Positions 1-9,810 of a DNA stretch of 24,823 nucleotides are shown here, one piece after another. The translations under genes and the position numbers were made by a program. The stretch comes from Brachionus plicatilis (lineage: Eukaryota > Rotifera > Eurotatoria > Ploima > Brachionidae), in contig QEOQ01000214.1 in NCBI GenBank assembly GCA_010279815.1, positions 611,929 to 636,751 of the forward strand, given 5' to 3'. The notes beneath the pieces were generated by a model, which had not been told where the DNA came from, did not search any database, and saw nothing but the letters and a program-made list of their open reading frames with translations. The first letter of the stretch is position 1; every line of letters begins with the position of its first letter.

Positions 1-2691
1 ATGGCGCTTAGAAAAGAATTAAAAAAAATTTGTCTGAAATAAAGGTGAGGAAAGATGGCGCTTAAGTAAGAAATAAAAAAAAATTTGTCTGAAATAAAGG
101 TGACGAAAGATGGCGCTTAAGGAGGAAATAAAAAAAAACTTTGTCTTAAATAAAGGTCACTAAAGATGGAGCTTAGAAAAGGATAACAAAAAATTTGTCT
201 GAAATAAAGGTGACAAAAGATGACACTTAAGTAAGAAATTAAAAAAAATTTGTCTAAAATAAAGGTGACGAAAGATGGGGCTAAGATAAGGATAAAAAAA
301 AATTTGTCAGATATAAGGTAACAAAAGATGGTGCAAAGGTGAGGGATAAAAAGAAATTAATCTGAAAAAAGGTTACAAAAGATGGTGCTTGAACAGGATT
401 AAAAAAAATTTGTCTGAAATAAAGGTGATGAAAGATGTCGCTTAGACAAGGGTTAAAAAAAACTTTGTCTGAAATAAAGGTGACGAAAGATGGCACTTAA
501 GTAAGAAATAAAAAAAAATTTGTCTGAAATAAAGGTGACGAAAGATGGGGCTAAGAAAAGGATTAAAAAAAATTTGCCAGATATAAGGTAACAAAAGATG
601 GTGCAAAGGTAAGGGATAAAAAGAAATTAATCTGAAAAAAAGGTTACAAAAGATGGCGCTTAAGTAAGAAATAAAAAAAATTTGTCTGAAATAAAGGTGA
701 CGAAAGATGGCGCTTAAGGAAGAAATAAAAAAAAAATTTGTCTTAAATAAAGGTGACTAAAGATGGCGCTTAGAAAAGGATTAAAAAAAATTTGTCTGAA
801 ATAAAGTTGACGAAAGATGGCGCTTAAGTAAGAAATAAAAAAAAATTTGTCTGAAATAAAGGTTACGAAAGATGGGTTTAAGATAAGGATTAAAAAAAAT
901 TTGTCAGATATAAGGTAACAAAAGTTGGTGCAAAGGTAAGGGATAAAAAGAAATTAATCTGAAAAAAAGGTTACAAAAGATGGCGCTTAAGTAAGAAATA
1001 AAAAAAATTTGTCTGAAATAAAGGTGACGAAAGATGGCGCTTAAGGAAGAAATAAAAAAAAAATTTGTCTTAAATAAAGGTGACTAAAGATGGCGCTTAG
1101 AAAAGGATTAAAAAAAATTTGTCTGAAATAAAGGTGACGAAAGATGGCGCTTAAGTAAGAAATAAAAAAAAATTTGTCTGAAATAAAGGTGACGATAGAT
1201 GGGGGCTAAGATAAAGATTAAAAAAAATTTGTCAGATATAAGGTAACAAAAGATGGTGCAAAGGTAAGGGATAAAAAGAAATTAATCTGAAAAAAAGGTA
1301 ACAAAAGATGGTGCATAGAAAAGACTTACAAAAAATTTGTCTTAAAAAAAGGTGACGAAAGATGGCGCTTAGAAAAGGATTAAAAAAAATTTGTCTGAAA
1401 TAAAGGTGACGAAAGATGGCGCTAAGAAAAGGATTAAAAAAAATTTGTCTGAAATAAAGGTGACGAAAGATGGCGCTTAAGAAAGAAATAAAAAAAAATT
1501 TGTTTGAAATAAAGGTGACGATAGATGGGGCTAAGATAAGGTTTAAAAAAAATTTGTCAGATATAAGGTAACAAAAAATGGTGCAAAGGTAAGGGATAAA
1601 AAGAAATTAATCTGAAAAAAAGGTAACAAAAGATGGTGCTTGGAACAGGATTAAAAAAAATTTGTCTGAAATAAAGGTGATGAAAGATGTCGCTTAAACA
1701 AGGGTTAAAAAAAACTTTGTCTGAAATAAAGGTGACGAAAGATGGCACTTAAGTAAGAAATAAAAAAAAATTTGTCTGAAATAAAGGTGACGAAAGATGG
1801 GGCTAAGATAAGGATTAAAAAAAATTTGCCAGATATAAGGTAACAAAAGATGGTGCAAAGGTAAGGGATAAAAAGAAATTAATCTGAAAAAAAGGTAACA
1901 AAAGATGGTGCTTAGAACAGGATTAAAAAAAATTTGTCTGAAATAAAGGTGACGAAGATGGCGCTTAAGTGAGAAATAAAAAAAAATTTGTCTGAAGTAA
2001 AGGTGTCGAAAGATGGTGCTTAAGGAAGAAATAAAAAAAAATTTGTCTTAAATAAAGGTAACAAAAGATGGTGCTTAGAACAGGATTAAAAAAAATTTGT
2101 CTGAAATAAAGGTGATTAAAGATGTCGCTTAGACAAGGGTTAAAAAAAACTTGTCTGAAATTAAGGTGACTAAAGATGGCGATTAAGTAAGAAATAAAAA
2201 AAAATTTGTCTGAAGTAAGGGTGACTAAAGATGGCGCTTAGAAAAGCCTTACAAAAAATTTCTCTGAAAAAAAGTTGACGAAAGATGGAGCTTAGAAAAG
2301 GATTACAAAAAATTTGTCTGAAATAAAGGTGACGAAAGATGGCGCTTAGAAAAGGATTTAAAAAATTTGACAGAAAAAAAAGATACAAAAGATGGTTCTT
2401 AATTAAGTTGTATAAAAAAGATGGCGCTTAGACAAGGGATAAAAAAAAATTTGTCTGAAATAAAGGTGACGAAAGATGGCGCTTAGAAAAGGATTAAAAA
2501 AAATTTGTCTGAAATAAAGGTGACGAAAGATGGCGCTTAAGTAAGAAATAAAAAAAAATTTGTCTGAAATAAAGGTGACGAAAGATGGGGCTAAGATAAG
2601 GATTAAAAAAAATTTGTCAGATATAAGGTAACAAAAGATGGTGCAAAGGTAAGGGATAAAAAGAAATTAATCTGAAAAAAAGGTAACAAAA
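1..2691 (-). repeat. 54-bp satellite array, inverted orientation, with 5-6-monomer higher-order repeat
   Basis: This stretch holds no gene. It is continuous tandem satellite read on the minus strand; on the + strand each monomer shows GATGGCGCTTA, an A-run, AATTTGTCTGAAATAAAGG and TGACGAAA. A distinctive variant, GTGCAAAGGT followed by an AATTAATCTG segment, starts at 331, 601, 928, 1256, 1581, 1853 and 2641. The first six starts are 270, 327, 328, 325 and 272 bp apart, that is five or six monomers of about 54 bp. Blocks 601-927 and 928-1255 are nearly identical by eye, with only a few substitutions, so homogenisation is recent. The variants with GGGGCTAAGATAAGG and CAGATATAAGG appear only in this left part. 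The array is cut by the window start in mid-monomer. Confidence 0.95.
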
Positions 2692-3884
2692 GATGGTGCT
2701 TAGAAAAGGATTACAAAAAATTTGTCTGAAATAAAGGTGACGAAAGATGGCGCTTAAGGAGGAAATAAAAAAAAATTTGTCTGAAGTAAAGGTGACGAAA
2801 GATGTCGCTTAGACAAGGGTTAAAAAAAAATTTGTCTGATATAAAGGTGACGAAAGATGGCGCTTAATTAAGAAATATAAATAAATTTGTCTGAAATAAA
2901 GGTGACGAAAGATGTCGCTTAGACAAGGGTTAGTAAATAATTTGTCTGAAATAAAGGTGAAGAAAGATGGCGCTTAAGGAAGAAATAAAAAAAAATTTGT
3001 CTAAAATAATGGTGACGAAAGATGGCGCTTAAGTAGAAAATAAAAAAAAATTTGTCTGAAATAAAGGTGACGAAAGATGGCGCTAAAGGAGGAATTAAAA
3101 TGAAATTAATCTGAAACAAAGGTAACAAAAGATGGTGTTTAGAACAGGATTAAAAAAAATTTGTCTGAAATAAAGGTGACGAAAGATGGCGTTAGATACG
3201 GGATAAAAAGAATTTGTCTGTAATAAAGATGACCAAAGATGGCGATTAGGGAAGGGATAAAAAGGTATTAGTCTTTAAAAAAGGTATCAAAAGATGGCTC
3301 TTAGATAAGTATAAAAAAAAATTGTCTGAAATAAAAGTGACGCAAGATGGCGGTTAGGTAACGGATAAAATAAAAATCTGTCTTAAATTAAGGTGACCTA
3401 AGATGGCGTTTAGATAAGGTTTAAAAAAAATTTTTTTGAAATAAAAATGACGAAAGATGGAGCTTTGGTAAGGAATGATAGAAATTTATCTGAAAAAAAG
3501 GTAACCAAAGATGACGCTTAGATAAGGATTAAAAAAAATTGTCTGAAATAAAAGTAACGAAAATTGGCGCTTAGGTAGAGGATAAAAAAAAAATTTGTCT
3601 TAAATTAAGGTGGCCAAAGATGGCGTTTAGATAAGGATTAAAAAAAATTTTTTTGAAATAAAAGTGACGAAAGATGACGTTAGATAAGGGATAAATTTGT
3701 CTGAAATAAAGGTGACCAAAGATGGCGATTAGGTAAGGGATAAAAAGGTATTGTTCATTAAAAAAGGTAACAAAAGATGGCTCTTAGATAAGGATTAAAA
3801 TTAATTTTTCTGAAATAAAAGTGACGAAAGATGGCGCTAAGGTAAGGCATTAATAGAAATTTGCCTGAAAAAAAGGTGACGAAA
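2692..3884 (-). repeat. Satellite segmental duplication, copy A (1193 bp)
   Basis: This is a block of about 22 satellite monomers, repeated immediately downstream at an offset of 1193 bp. Matching landmarks are GATGGTGCTTAG at 2692 with GATGTCGCTTAG at 3885, and GATGTCGCTTAGAC at 2801 and 3994. Copy A carries one extra monomer at 3346-3401 (56 bp, with GCGGTTAGGTAACGG), and after it the offset falls to 1137 bp. Only scattered substitutions separate the copies by eye. No gene is present. The identical 69-aa open frames inside both copies (2919-3128 and 4112-4321, minus strand) simply reflect the duplication. Confidence 0.92.
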
Positions 3885-5021
3885 GATGTCGCTTAGAAAA
3901 GGATTACAAAAAATTTGTCTGATATAAAGGTGACGAAAGATGGCGCTTAAGGAGGAAATAAAAAAAAATTTGTCTGAAGTAAAGGTGACGAAAGATGTCG
4001 CTTAGACAAGGGTTAAAAAAAAATTTGTCTGATATAAAGGTGACGAAAGATGGCGCTTAATTAAGAAATATAAATAAATTTGTCTGAAATAAAGGTGACG
4101 AAAGATGTCGCTTAGACAAGGGTTAGTAAATAATTTGTCTGAAATAAAGGTGAAGAAAGATGGCGCTTAAGGAAGAAATAAAAAAAAATTTGTCTAAAAT
4201 AATGGTGACGAAAGATGGCGCTTAAGTAGAAAATAAAAAAAAATTTGTCTGAAATAAAGGTGACGAAAGATGGCGCTAAAGGAGGAATTAAAATGAAATT
4301 AATCTGAAACAAAGGTAACAAAAGATGGTGTTTAGAACAGGATTAAAAAAAATTTGTCTGAAATAAAGGTGACGAAAGATGGCGTTAGATACGGGATAAA
4401 AAGAATTTGTCTGTAATAAAGATGACCAAAGATGGCGATTAGGGAAGGGATAAAAAGGTATTAGTCTTTAAAAAAGGTAACAAAAGATGGCTCTTAGATA
4501 AGTATAAAAAAAAATTGTCTGAAATAAAAGTGACGCAAGATGGCGTTTAGATAAGGTTTAAAAAAAATTTTTTTGAAATAAAAATGACGAAAGATGGAGC
4601 TTTGGTAAGGAATGATAGAAATTTATCTGAAAAAAAAGTAACCAAAGATGACGCTTAGATAAGGATTAAAAAAAATTGTCTGAAATAAAAGTAACGAAAA
4701 TTGGCGCTTAGGTAGAGGATAAAAAAAAAATTTGTCTTAAATTAAGGTGGCCAAAGATGGCGTTTAGATAAGGATTAAAAAAAATTTTTTTGAAATAAAA
4801 GTGACGAAAGATGACGTTAGATAAGGGATAAATTTGTCTGAAATAAAGGTGACCAAAGATGGCGATTAGGTAAGGGATAAAAAGGTATTGTTCATTAAAA
4901 AAGGTAACAAAAGATGGCTCTTAGATAAGGATTAAAATTAATTTTTCTGAAATAAAAGTGACGAAAGATGGCGCTAAGGTAAGGCATTAATAGAAATTTG
5001 TCTGAAAAAAAGGTATCAAAA
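3885..5021 (-). repeat. Satellite segmental duplication, copy B (1137 bp)
   Basis: This is the second tandem copy of the 2692-3884 block. It lacks exactly one monomer (the counterpart of 3346-3401): at 4539 GATGGCGTTTAG follows directly after the GTGACGCAA phrase that precedes the extra monomer in copy A. Small differences include GGTAAC for GGTATC and GATATAAAGG for GAAATAAAGG. The clean loss or gain of a single monomer fits unequal crossing-over or replication slippage in register with the 54-bp period. No gene is seen. Confidence 0.92.
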
Positions 5022-5201
5022 GATGTCGTTAGATAAGGGATAAAATGAATTTGTCTGAAATAAAGGTGACTAAAGATGGCGATTAGGTAAGGGATAAAAA
5101 GGTATTGTTCATTAAAAAAGGTAACAAAAGATGGCTTTTAGATAAGGGTTAAAAAAAAAAATTTGTCCTAAATAAAGGTGACCAAAGATGGCGTTAGATA
5201 A
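5022..5201 (-). repeat. Last minus-orientation satellite monomers before the inversion
   Basis: These three to four monomers form a further partial copy of the end of the duplicated block: GATGTCGTTAGATAAGGG, then GCGATTAGGTAAGGG, then the rare variant GGTATTGTTCATTAAAAAAGG at 5101-5121, as also found near 3746 and 4883. They end in GGCGTTAGATAA, which is the left arm of the inversion junction. No gene is seen. Confidence 0.9.
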
Positions 5202-5281
5202 TTTATTTCAGATGTTTTATTTCAGACAATTTTTTTTTATACTTATCTAACGCCATCTTTGGTCACCTTTATTCAAGACAA
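5163..5281. repeat. Head-to-head inversion junction of the satellite (inverted repeat)
   Basis: The left arm at 5163-5201 and the right arm at 5243-5281 are reverse complements over 39 bp with two mismatches. The inner 31 bp (5171-5201 with 5243-5273) are perfect. The 41-bp spacer (5202-5242) contains an 11-bp direct repeat, TTTATTTCAGA, at 5202-5212 and 5216-5226. All monomers to the left are in minus orientation and all to the right in plus. The + strand changes from A-rich to T-rich here. Confidence 0.93.
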
Positions 5282-6420
5282 ATTTTTTTCCTAACCCTTA
5301 TCTTAGCGCCATCATTAGTCACCTTTATTTAAGGCAAATTCTTTTTAACCCTTATCTAAGCGCTATCTAATGTCACTTTTATTTCAGTCAAATTTTATTT
5401 TATCCCTTATCTAAGCACCATCTTTGGTCAACTTTATTAAAGACAAATTTTTTTTTTAAACCCTTATCTAAGAGCCATCTTTTGTTACTTTTTTTAAAGA
5501 CCAATACCTTTTTAACCCTTACCTAATCGACATCATTGGTCAACTTTATTTGAGACAAATTCATTTTATCCCATAACTAACGCCATCTTTTGATACCTTT
5601 TTTTCAAGAAAATTTTTTTAATCCTTATCTAAGCGCCATCTTTGGTCACCTTTATTTCAGATAAATTTTTTTTTAATACTTTATCTAAACGCCATCTTTT
5701 GTTACCTTTTTTAAAGTCAAATTTCGTTTTTTCCCTCCCCTAATCGCCATTTTTGATCACCTTTATTTCAGTCAAACTTTTTTTTTAATTCTTATCTTAG
5801 AGCCATCTTTTTTCATCTTTATTTAAGACAAATTTCTTTTTATCCTTATCTAAGTGCCATCTTTGGTCACCTTTATTTCAGACAAATACATTTTATCCCT
5901 TATCTAACGTCATCTTTTGATACCTTTTTTTCAGACAAATTTCTATTTATCCCTTACCTTAGCGCCATCTTTCGTCACCTTTATTTCAAAAAAATTTTTT
6001 TTAATCCTTGACTAAACGCCATCTTTGGCCACCTTAATTTAAGACAAATTTTTTTTTATCCCTTATCTAAACGCCATCTTATGTTACCTTTTTTTCAGAT
6101 AAATTTCTATCTATCCCTTACCAAAGCGCCATCTTTGGTCACCTTTATTTCAGACAAATTCATTTTATCCCTTATCTAAGCGCCATCTTTCGTCACTTTT
6201 ATCTCAAAAAAATTTTTTTTTATACTTACCTAATCGCCATCTTATGTTAATTTTTTTTCAGAAAAATTTTTTTTTATCCTTATCTAAGCGAAATCTTTGG
6301 TCATAATTATTTCAGACAAATTTTTTGTCTACCTTTACTAAGCGCCATCTTTTGTTTCCTTTATAACAGATTAATTTTTTTTAATTTATCTGAGCGATAT
6401 CTTTGGTCACCTTTATTTCA
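5243..6420 (+). repeat. 54-bp satellite array, plus orientation, junction-proximal part
   Basis: This is tandem satellite with mixed variants and no gene. The rare variant AAAGACCAATACC at about 5495-5508 and its neighbours (an ATTCATTTTATCCC monomer, then TCTTTTGATACC) mirror, in reversed order, the variants at about 5022-5121 left of the junction. The right side has about three extra monomers (5290-5440) before the mirrored order resumes. A block starting with TTTTGATCACC at 5752 recurs 811 bp later (AGAGCCATC at 5802 and 6613), equal to 15 monomers. Confidence 0.92.
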
Positions 6421-7013
6421 GACAAATTTTTTGTCTACCCTATCAATGCTCCATCTCTTGTCACCTTAATTCCAGATTAATTTTCTCTAATTTATCTGAG
6501 CGACATCTTTGGTCATCTTTATTAAAGTCAAATTTCTTTATATCCCTCCCCTAATCGCCAACTTTGATCACCTTTATTTCAGTCAAACTTTTTTTTTAAT
6601 TCTTATCTTAGAGCCATCTTTTTTCATCTATATTTAAGACAAATTTCTTTTTATCCTTATCTAAGTGCCATCTTTGGTCACCTTTAATTCAGACAAATAC
6701 ATTTTATCCCTTATCTAACGTCATCTTTTGACACCTTTTTTTCAGACAAATTTCTATTTATCCCTTACCTTAGCGCCATCTTTCGTCACCTTTATTTGAA
6801 AAATATTTTTTTAATCCTTATCTAAACTCCATCTTTGGTCACCTTAATTTAAGACAAAATTTTTTTTTATCTGTTACCTAAAGTCATCTTTCGTCACATT
6901 TAATTCAGACAAATTTTTTTAATCCTTATCTATTCGTCATCTTTGGTTACCTTTATTTCAGACAAATTTTTTTTTATCCTTATCTAAGCGAAATCTTTGG
7001 TCATAATTATTTC

Positions 7014-7030
7014 AGACAAATTATTTGTCT
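7014..7030. other. Perfect short palindrome in a satellite variant (representative copy)
   Basis: AGACAAA-TTA-TTTGTCT is a 7-bp stem with a 3-nt loop. The same element is at 9494-9510, 13330-13346 and 16078-16094, and a TTT-loop form is at 6314-6330. Ordinary monomers have TTTATCCC in place of the second arm, so the dyad marks a sub-family. It could bind a symmetric dimer or extrude as a hairpin, but no function is shown. Confidence 0.75.
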
Positions 7031-9525
7031 ACCTTTACTAAGTGCCATCTTTTGTTTCCTTTATAACAGATTAATTTTTTTTAATTTATCTGAGCGATAT
7101 CTTTGGTCACCTTTATTTCAGACAAATTTTTTGTCTACCCTTTCTATGCTCCATCTCTTGCCACCTTAATTCCAGATTAATTTTCTCTAATTTATCTGAG
7201 CGACATCTTTGGTCATCTTTATTTAAGTCAAATTTCTCTATATCCCTCCCCTAATCGCCAACTTTGATCACCTTTTTTTCAGACAAATTTTTATTTTGTC
7301 CCTTACCTAATCGCCATCTTTGGTCACCTTTATTTCAGACAAATTCATTTTATCCCTTATCTATGCGCCATCTTTCGTCACTTTTATCTCAAAAAAATTT
7401 TTTTTTATACTTACCTAATCGCCATCTTATGTTAATTTTTTTTCAGAAAAATTTTTTTTTATCCTTATCTAAGCGAAATCTTTGGTCATAATTATTTCAG
7501 ACAAATTTTTTGTCTACCTTTACTAAGCGCCATCTTTTGTTTCCTTTATAACAGATTAATTTTTCTTAATTTATCTGAGCGATATCTTTGGTCACCTTTA
7601 TTTCAGACAAATTTTTTGTCTACCCTATCTATGCTCCATCTCTTGTCACCTTAATTCCAGATTAATTTTCTCTAATTTATCTGAGCGACATCTTTGGTCA
7701 TCTTTATTTAAGTCAAATTTCTTTATATCCCTCCCCTAATCGCCAACTTTGATCACCTTTTTTTCAGACAAATTTTTATTTTGTCCCTTACCTAATCGCC
7801 ATCTTTGGTCACCTTTATTTCAGTCATATTCTTTTTAACTCTTATTTTAGCGCCATCTTTTGTCACCTTTATTTCAGACAAATTCATTTTAACTCTATCT
7901 AAGCGCCATCTTTCGTCACTTTTATCTCAAAAAAATTTTTTTTTTTTCTTACCTAATCGCCATCTTTGGTCATCTTTATTTCAGTCAAATTTTTTTTTAT
8001 CCTTATCTAAGCGAAATCTTTGGTCATAATTATTTCAGACAAATTATTTGTCTACCTTTACTAAGCGCCATCTTTTGTTTCCTTTATAGCAGATTAATTT
8101 TTTTTAATTTATCTGAGCGATATCTTTGGTCACCTTTATTTCAGACAAATTTTTTTTTTAATTCTTATCTTAGAGCCATCTTTTTTCATCTTTATTTAAG
8201 ACAAATTTCTTTTTATCCTTATCTAAGTGCCATCTTTGGTCACCTTTATTTCAGACAAATACATTTTATCCCTTATCTAACGTCATCTTTTGACACCTTT
8301 TTTTCAGACAAATTTCTATTTATCCCTTACCTTAGCGCCATCTTTCGTCACCTTTATTTGAAAAATATTTTTTTAATCCTTATCTAAACTCCATCTTTGG
8401 TCACCTTAATTTAAGACAAAATTTTTTTTTATCTGTTACCTAAAGTCATCTTTTGATACCTTTTTTTCAGACAAATTTCTATTTATCCCATACCAAAGCG
8501 CCATCTTTCGTCACATTTATTTCAGACAAATTTTTTTAATCCTTATCTATTCGTCATCTTTGGTTACCTTTATTTCAGACAAATTTTTTTTTATCCCTAT
8601 CTAAGCGAAATCTTTGGTCATAATTATTTCAGACAAATTATTTGTCTACCTTTACTAAGCGCCATCTTTTGTTTCCTTTATAACAGATTAATTTTTTTTA
8701 ATTTATCTGAGCGATATCTTTGGTCACCTTTATTTCAGACAAATTTTTTGTCTACCCTATCTATGCTCCATCTCTTGTCACCTTAATTCCAGATTAATTT
8801 TCTCTAATTTATCTGAGCGACATCTTTGGTCATCTTTATTTAAGTCAAATTTCTTTATATCCCTCCCCTAATCGCCAACTTTGATCACCTTTTTTTCAGA
8901 CAAATTTTTATTCTGTCCCTTACCTAATCGCCATCTTTGTTCACCTTTATTTCAGACAAATTCATTTTATCCCTTATCTAAGCGCCATCTTTCGTCACTT
9001 TTATCTCAAAAAAATTTTTTTTTATACTTACCTAATCGCCATCTTTGGTACCCTTTATTCCAAAAAATTTTTTTTAATCCTTAACTAAACGCCATCTTTG
9101 GCCACCTTAATTTAAGACAAAATTTTTTTTATCCTTATCTGAGCGAAATTTTTGGTCATAATTATTTCAGACAAATTATTTGTCTACCTTTACTAAGCGC
9201 CATCTTTTGTCACCTTTATTCCAGATTAATTTTCTCTAATTTATCTGAGTGACATCTTTGGTCATCTTTATTTAAGTCAAATTTCTTTATATCCCTCCCC
9301 TAATCGCCAACTTTGATCACCATTTTTTAAGACAAATTTTTATTTTGTCCCTTACCTAATCGCCATCTTTCGTCACTTTTATCTCAAAAAAATTTTTATT
9401 TATACTTACCTAATCGCCATCTTATGTTACCTTTTTTTCAGAAAAATTTTTTTTTATCCTTATCAAAGCGAAATCTTTGGTCATAATTATTTCAGACAAA
9501 TTATTTGTCTACCTTTACTAAGCGC

Positions 9526-9533
9526 CATCCTAT
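9526..9533. repeat. Left target-site duplication of the hAT element
   Basis: The 8 bp CATCCTAT sit directly outside the left terminal inverted repeat. The right copy, at 12226-12233, is CATCTTTT, so two of eight bases differ. An uninterrupted satellite reads ACTAAGCGC-CATCTTTT-GTTTCC, so the right copy keeps the original sequence and the left one has changed. Eight base pairs is the standard hAT target duplication length. Confidence 0.8.
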
Positions 9534-9543
9534 TAGTGATGGG
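9534..9543 (+). repeat. Terminal inverted repeat, + strand left end
   Basis: TAGTGATGGG is the exact reverse complement of 12216-12225. Similarity stops after 10 bp (AGTTTTC here; CCAATACC read inward from the other end). Transposase cleavage is expected at the outer edge. This end is distal to the transposase stop codon. Confidence 0.9.
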
Positions 9544-9697
9544 AGTTTTCTTGGTTTTTTTGGTTTCCCAAAATTAGTATGCTAAAATTTTGGTAAACCA
9601 AAATTAGGAAACCAACTTTTGGTAAAACCAAATTTGGCAAACCAGAAATTTGGTAAAACCAAATTTAGCAAACCAATGATTAAGCAGACCTGGTTGG
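9544..9697. repeat. Left subterminal region with repeated GGTAAACC / GCAAACCA motifs
   Basis: This non-coding stretch is full of short related motifs: perfect GCAAACCA at 9637-9644 and 9668-9675, several GGTAAAACCAAATTT variants, and a 9-bp stem with 2-nt loop (AATTTTGGT-AA-ACCAAAATT) at 9586-9605. At 9685-9697, CAGACCTGGTTGG is the inverse of 12196-12208 in the other end. hAT transposases bind clustered subterminal repeats, so these are the likely binding sites. That role is inferred. Confidence 0.75.
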
Positions 9698-9740
9698 AAT
9701 TAGTTTCAACAAAAAAAAAGACAAAAATAACTTCAAATAA

Positions 9741-9763
9741 TTTATTTTATTCTTAATTTTATT
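9741..9763 (-). promoter_or_regulatory. Candidate polyadenylation signals of the transposase transcript
   Basis: On the minus strand, AATAAA occurs at 9758-9763, 9746-9751 and 9741-9746, about 50-70 nt past the transposase stop codon. The position fits 3' end formation. The region is so AT-rich that chance matches are also likely. Confidence 0.4.
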
Positions 9764-9810
9764 TATCTTCATTCTAAGAGTACTAAAAAATTAACAAATA
9801 AAAGAGAAAA

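Larger units (their letters stand above)
6421..9533 (+). repeat. 54-bp satellite array with higher-order repeat marked by the TGCTCCATCTCTTG monomer
   Basis: This gene-free array contains a recurring string of variants: a GACAAATTATTTGTC monomer, then CTTTATAACAGATTAATT, GAGCGATATC, TGCTCCATCTCTTGTCACC, GAGCGACATC, CCCTCCCCTAATCGCC and ACTTTGATCACC. The TGCTCC marker starts at 6447, 7147, 7632 and 8764, giving intervals of 700, 485 and 1132 bp, close to 13, 9 and 21 monomers of 54 bp. A GAGCGACATC string without the TGCTCC marker lies near 9245. The array is broken by the transposon at 9534. The last bases, CATCCTAT, are the left target-site copy. Confidence 0.93.

Noticed and set aside
281..496. 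Minus-strand open frames of 63-72 aa in the left array (also 1557-1748, 2170-2388, 2919-3128, 4112-4321)
   Set aside because: Same satellite translated from its other orientation. Their similarity to each other comes from repeat copying, not from coding constraint.
1..5201. CRISPR-like array of regular repeats
   Set aside because: The whole unit repeats with gradual variation and no unique spacers. The period, composition and nested higher-order units are those of a eukaryotic satellite, and no cas gene is present.
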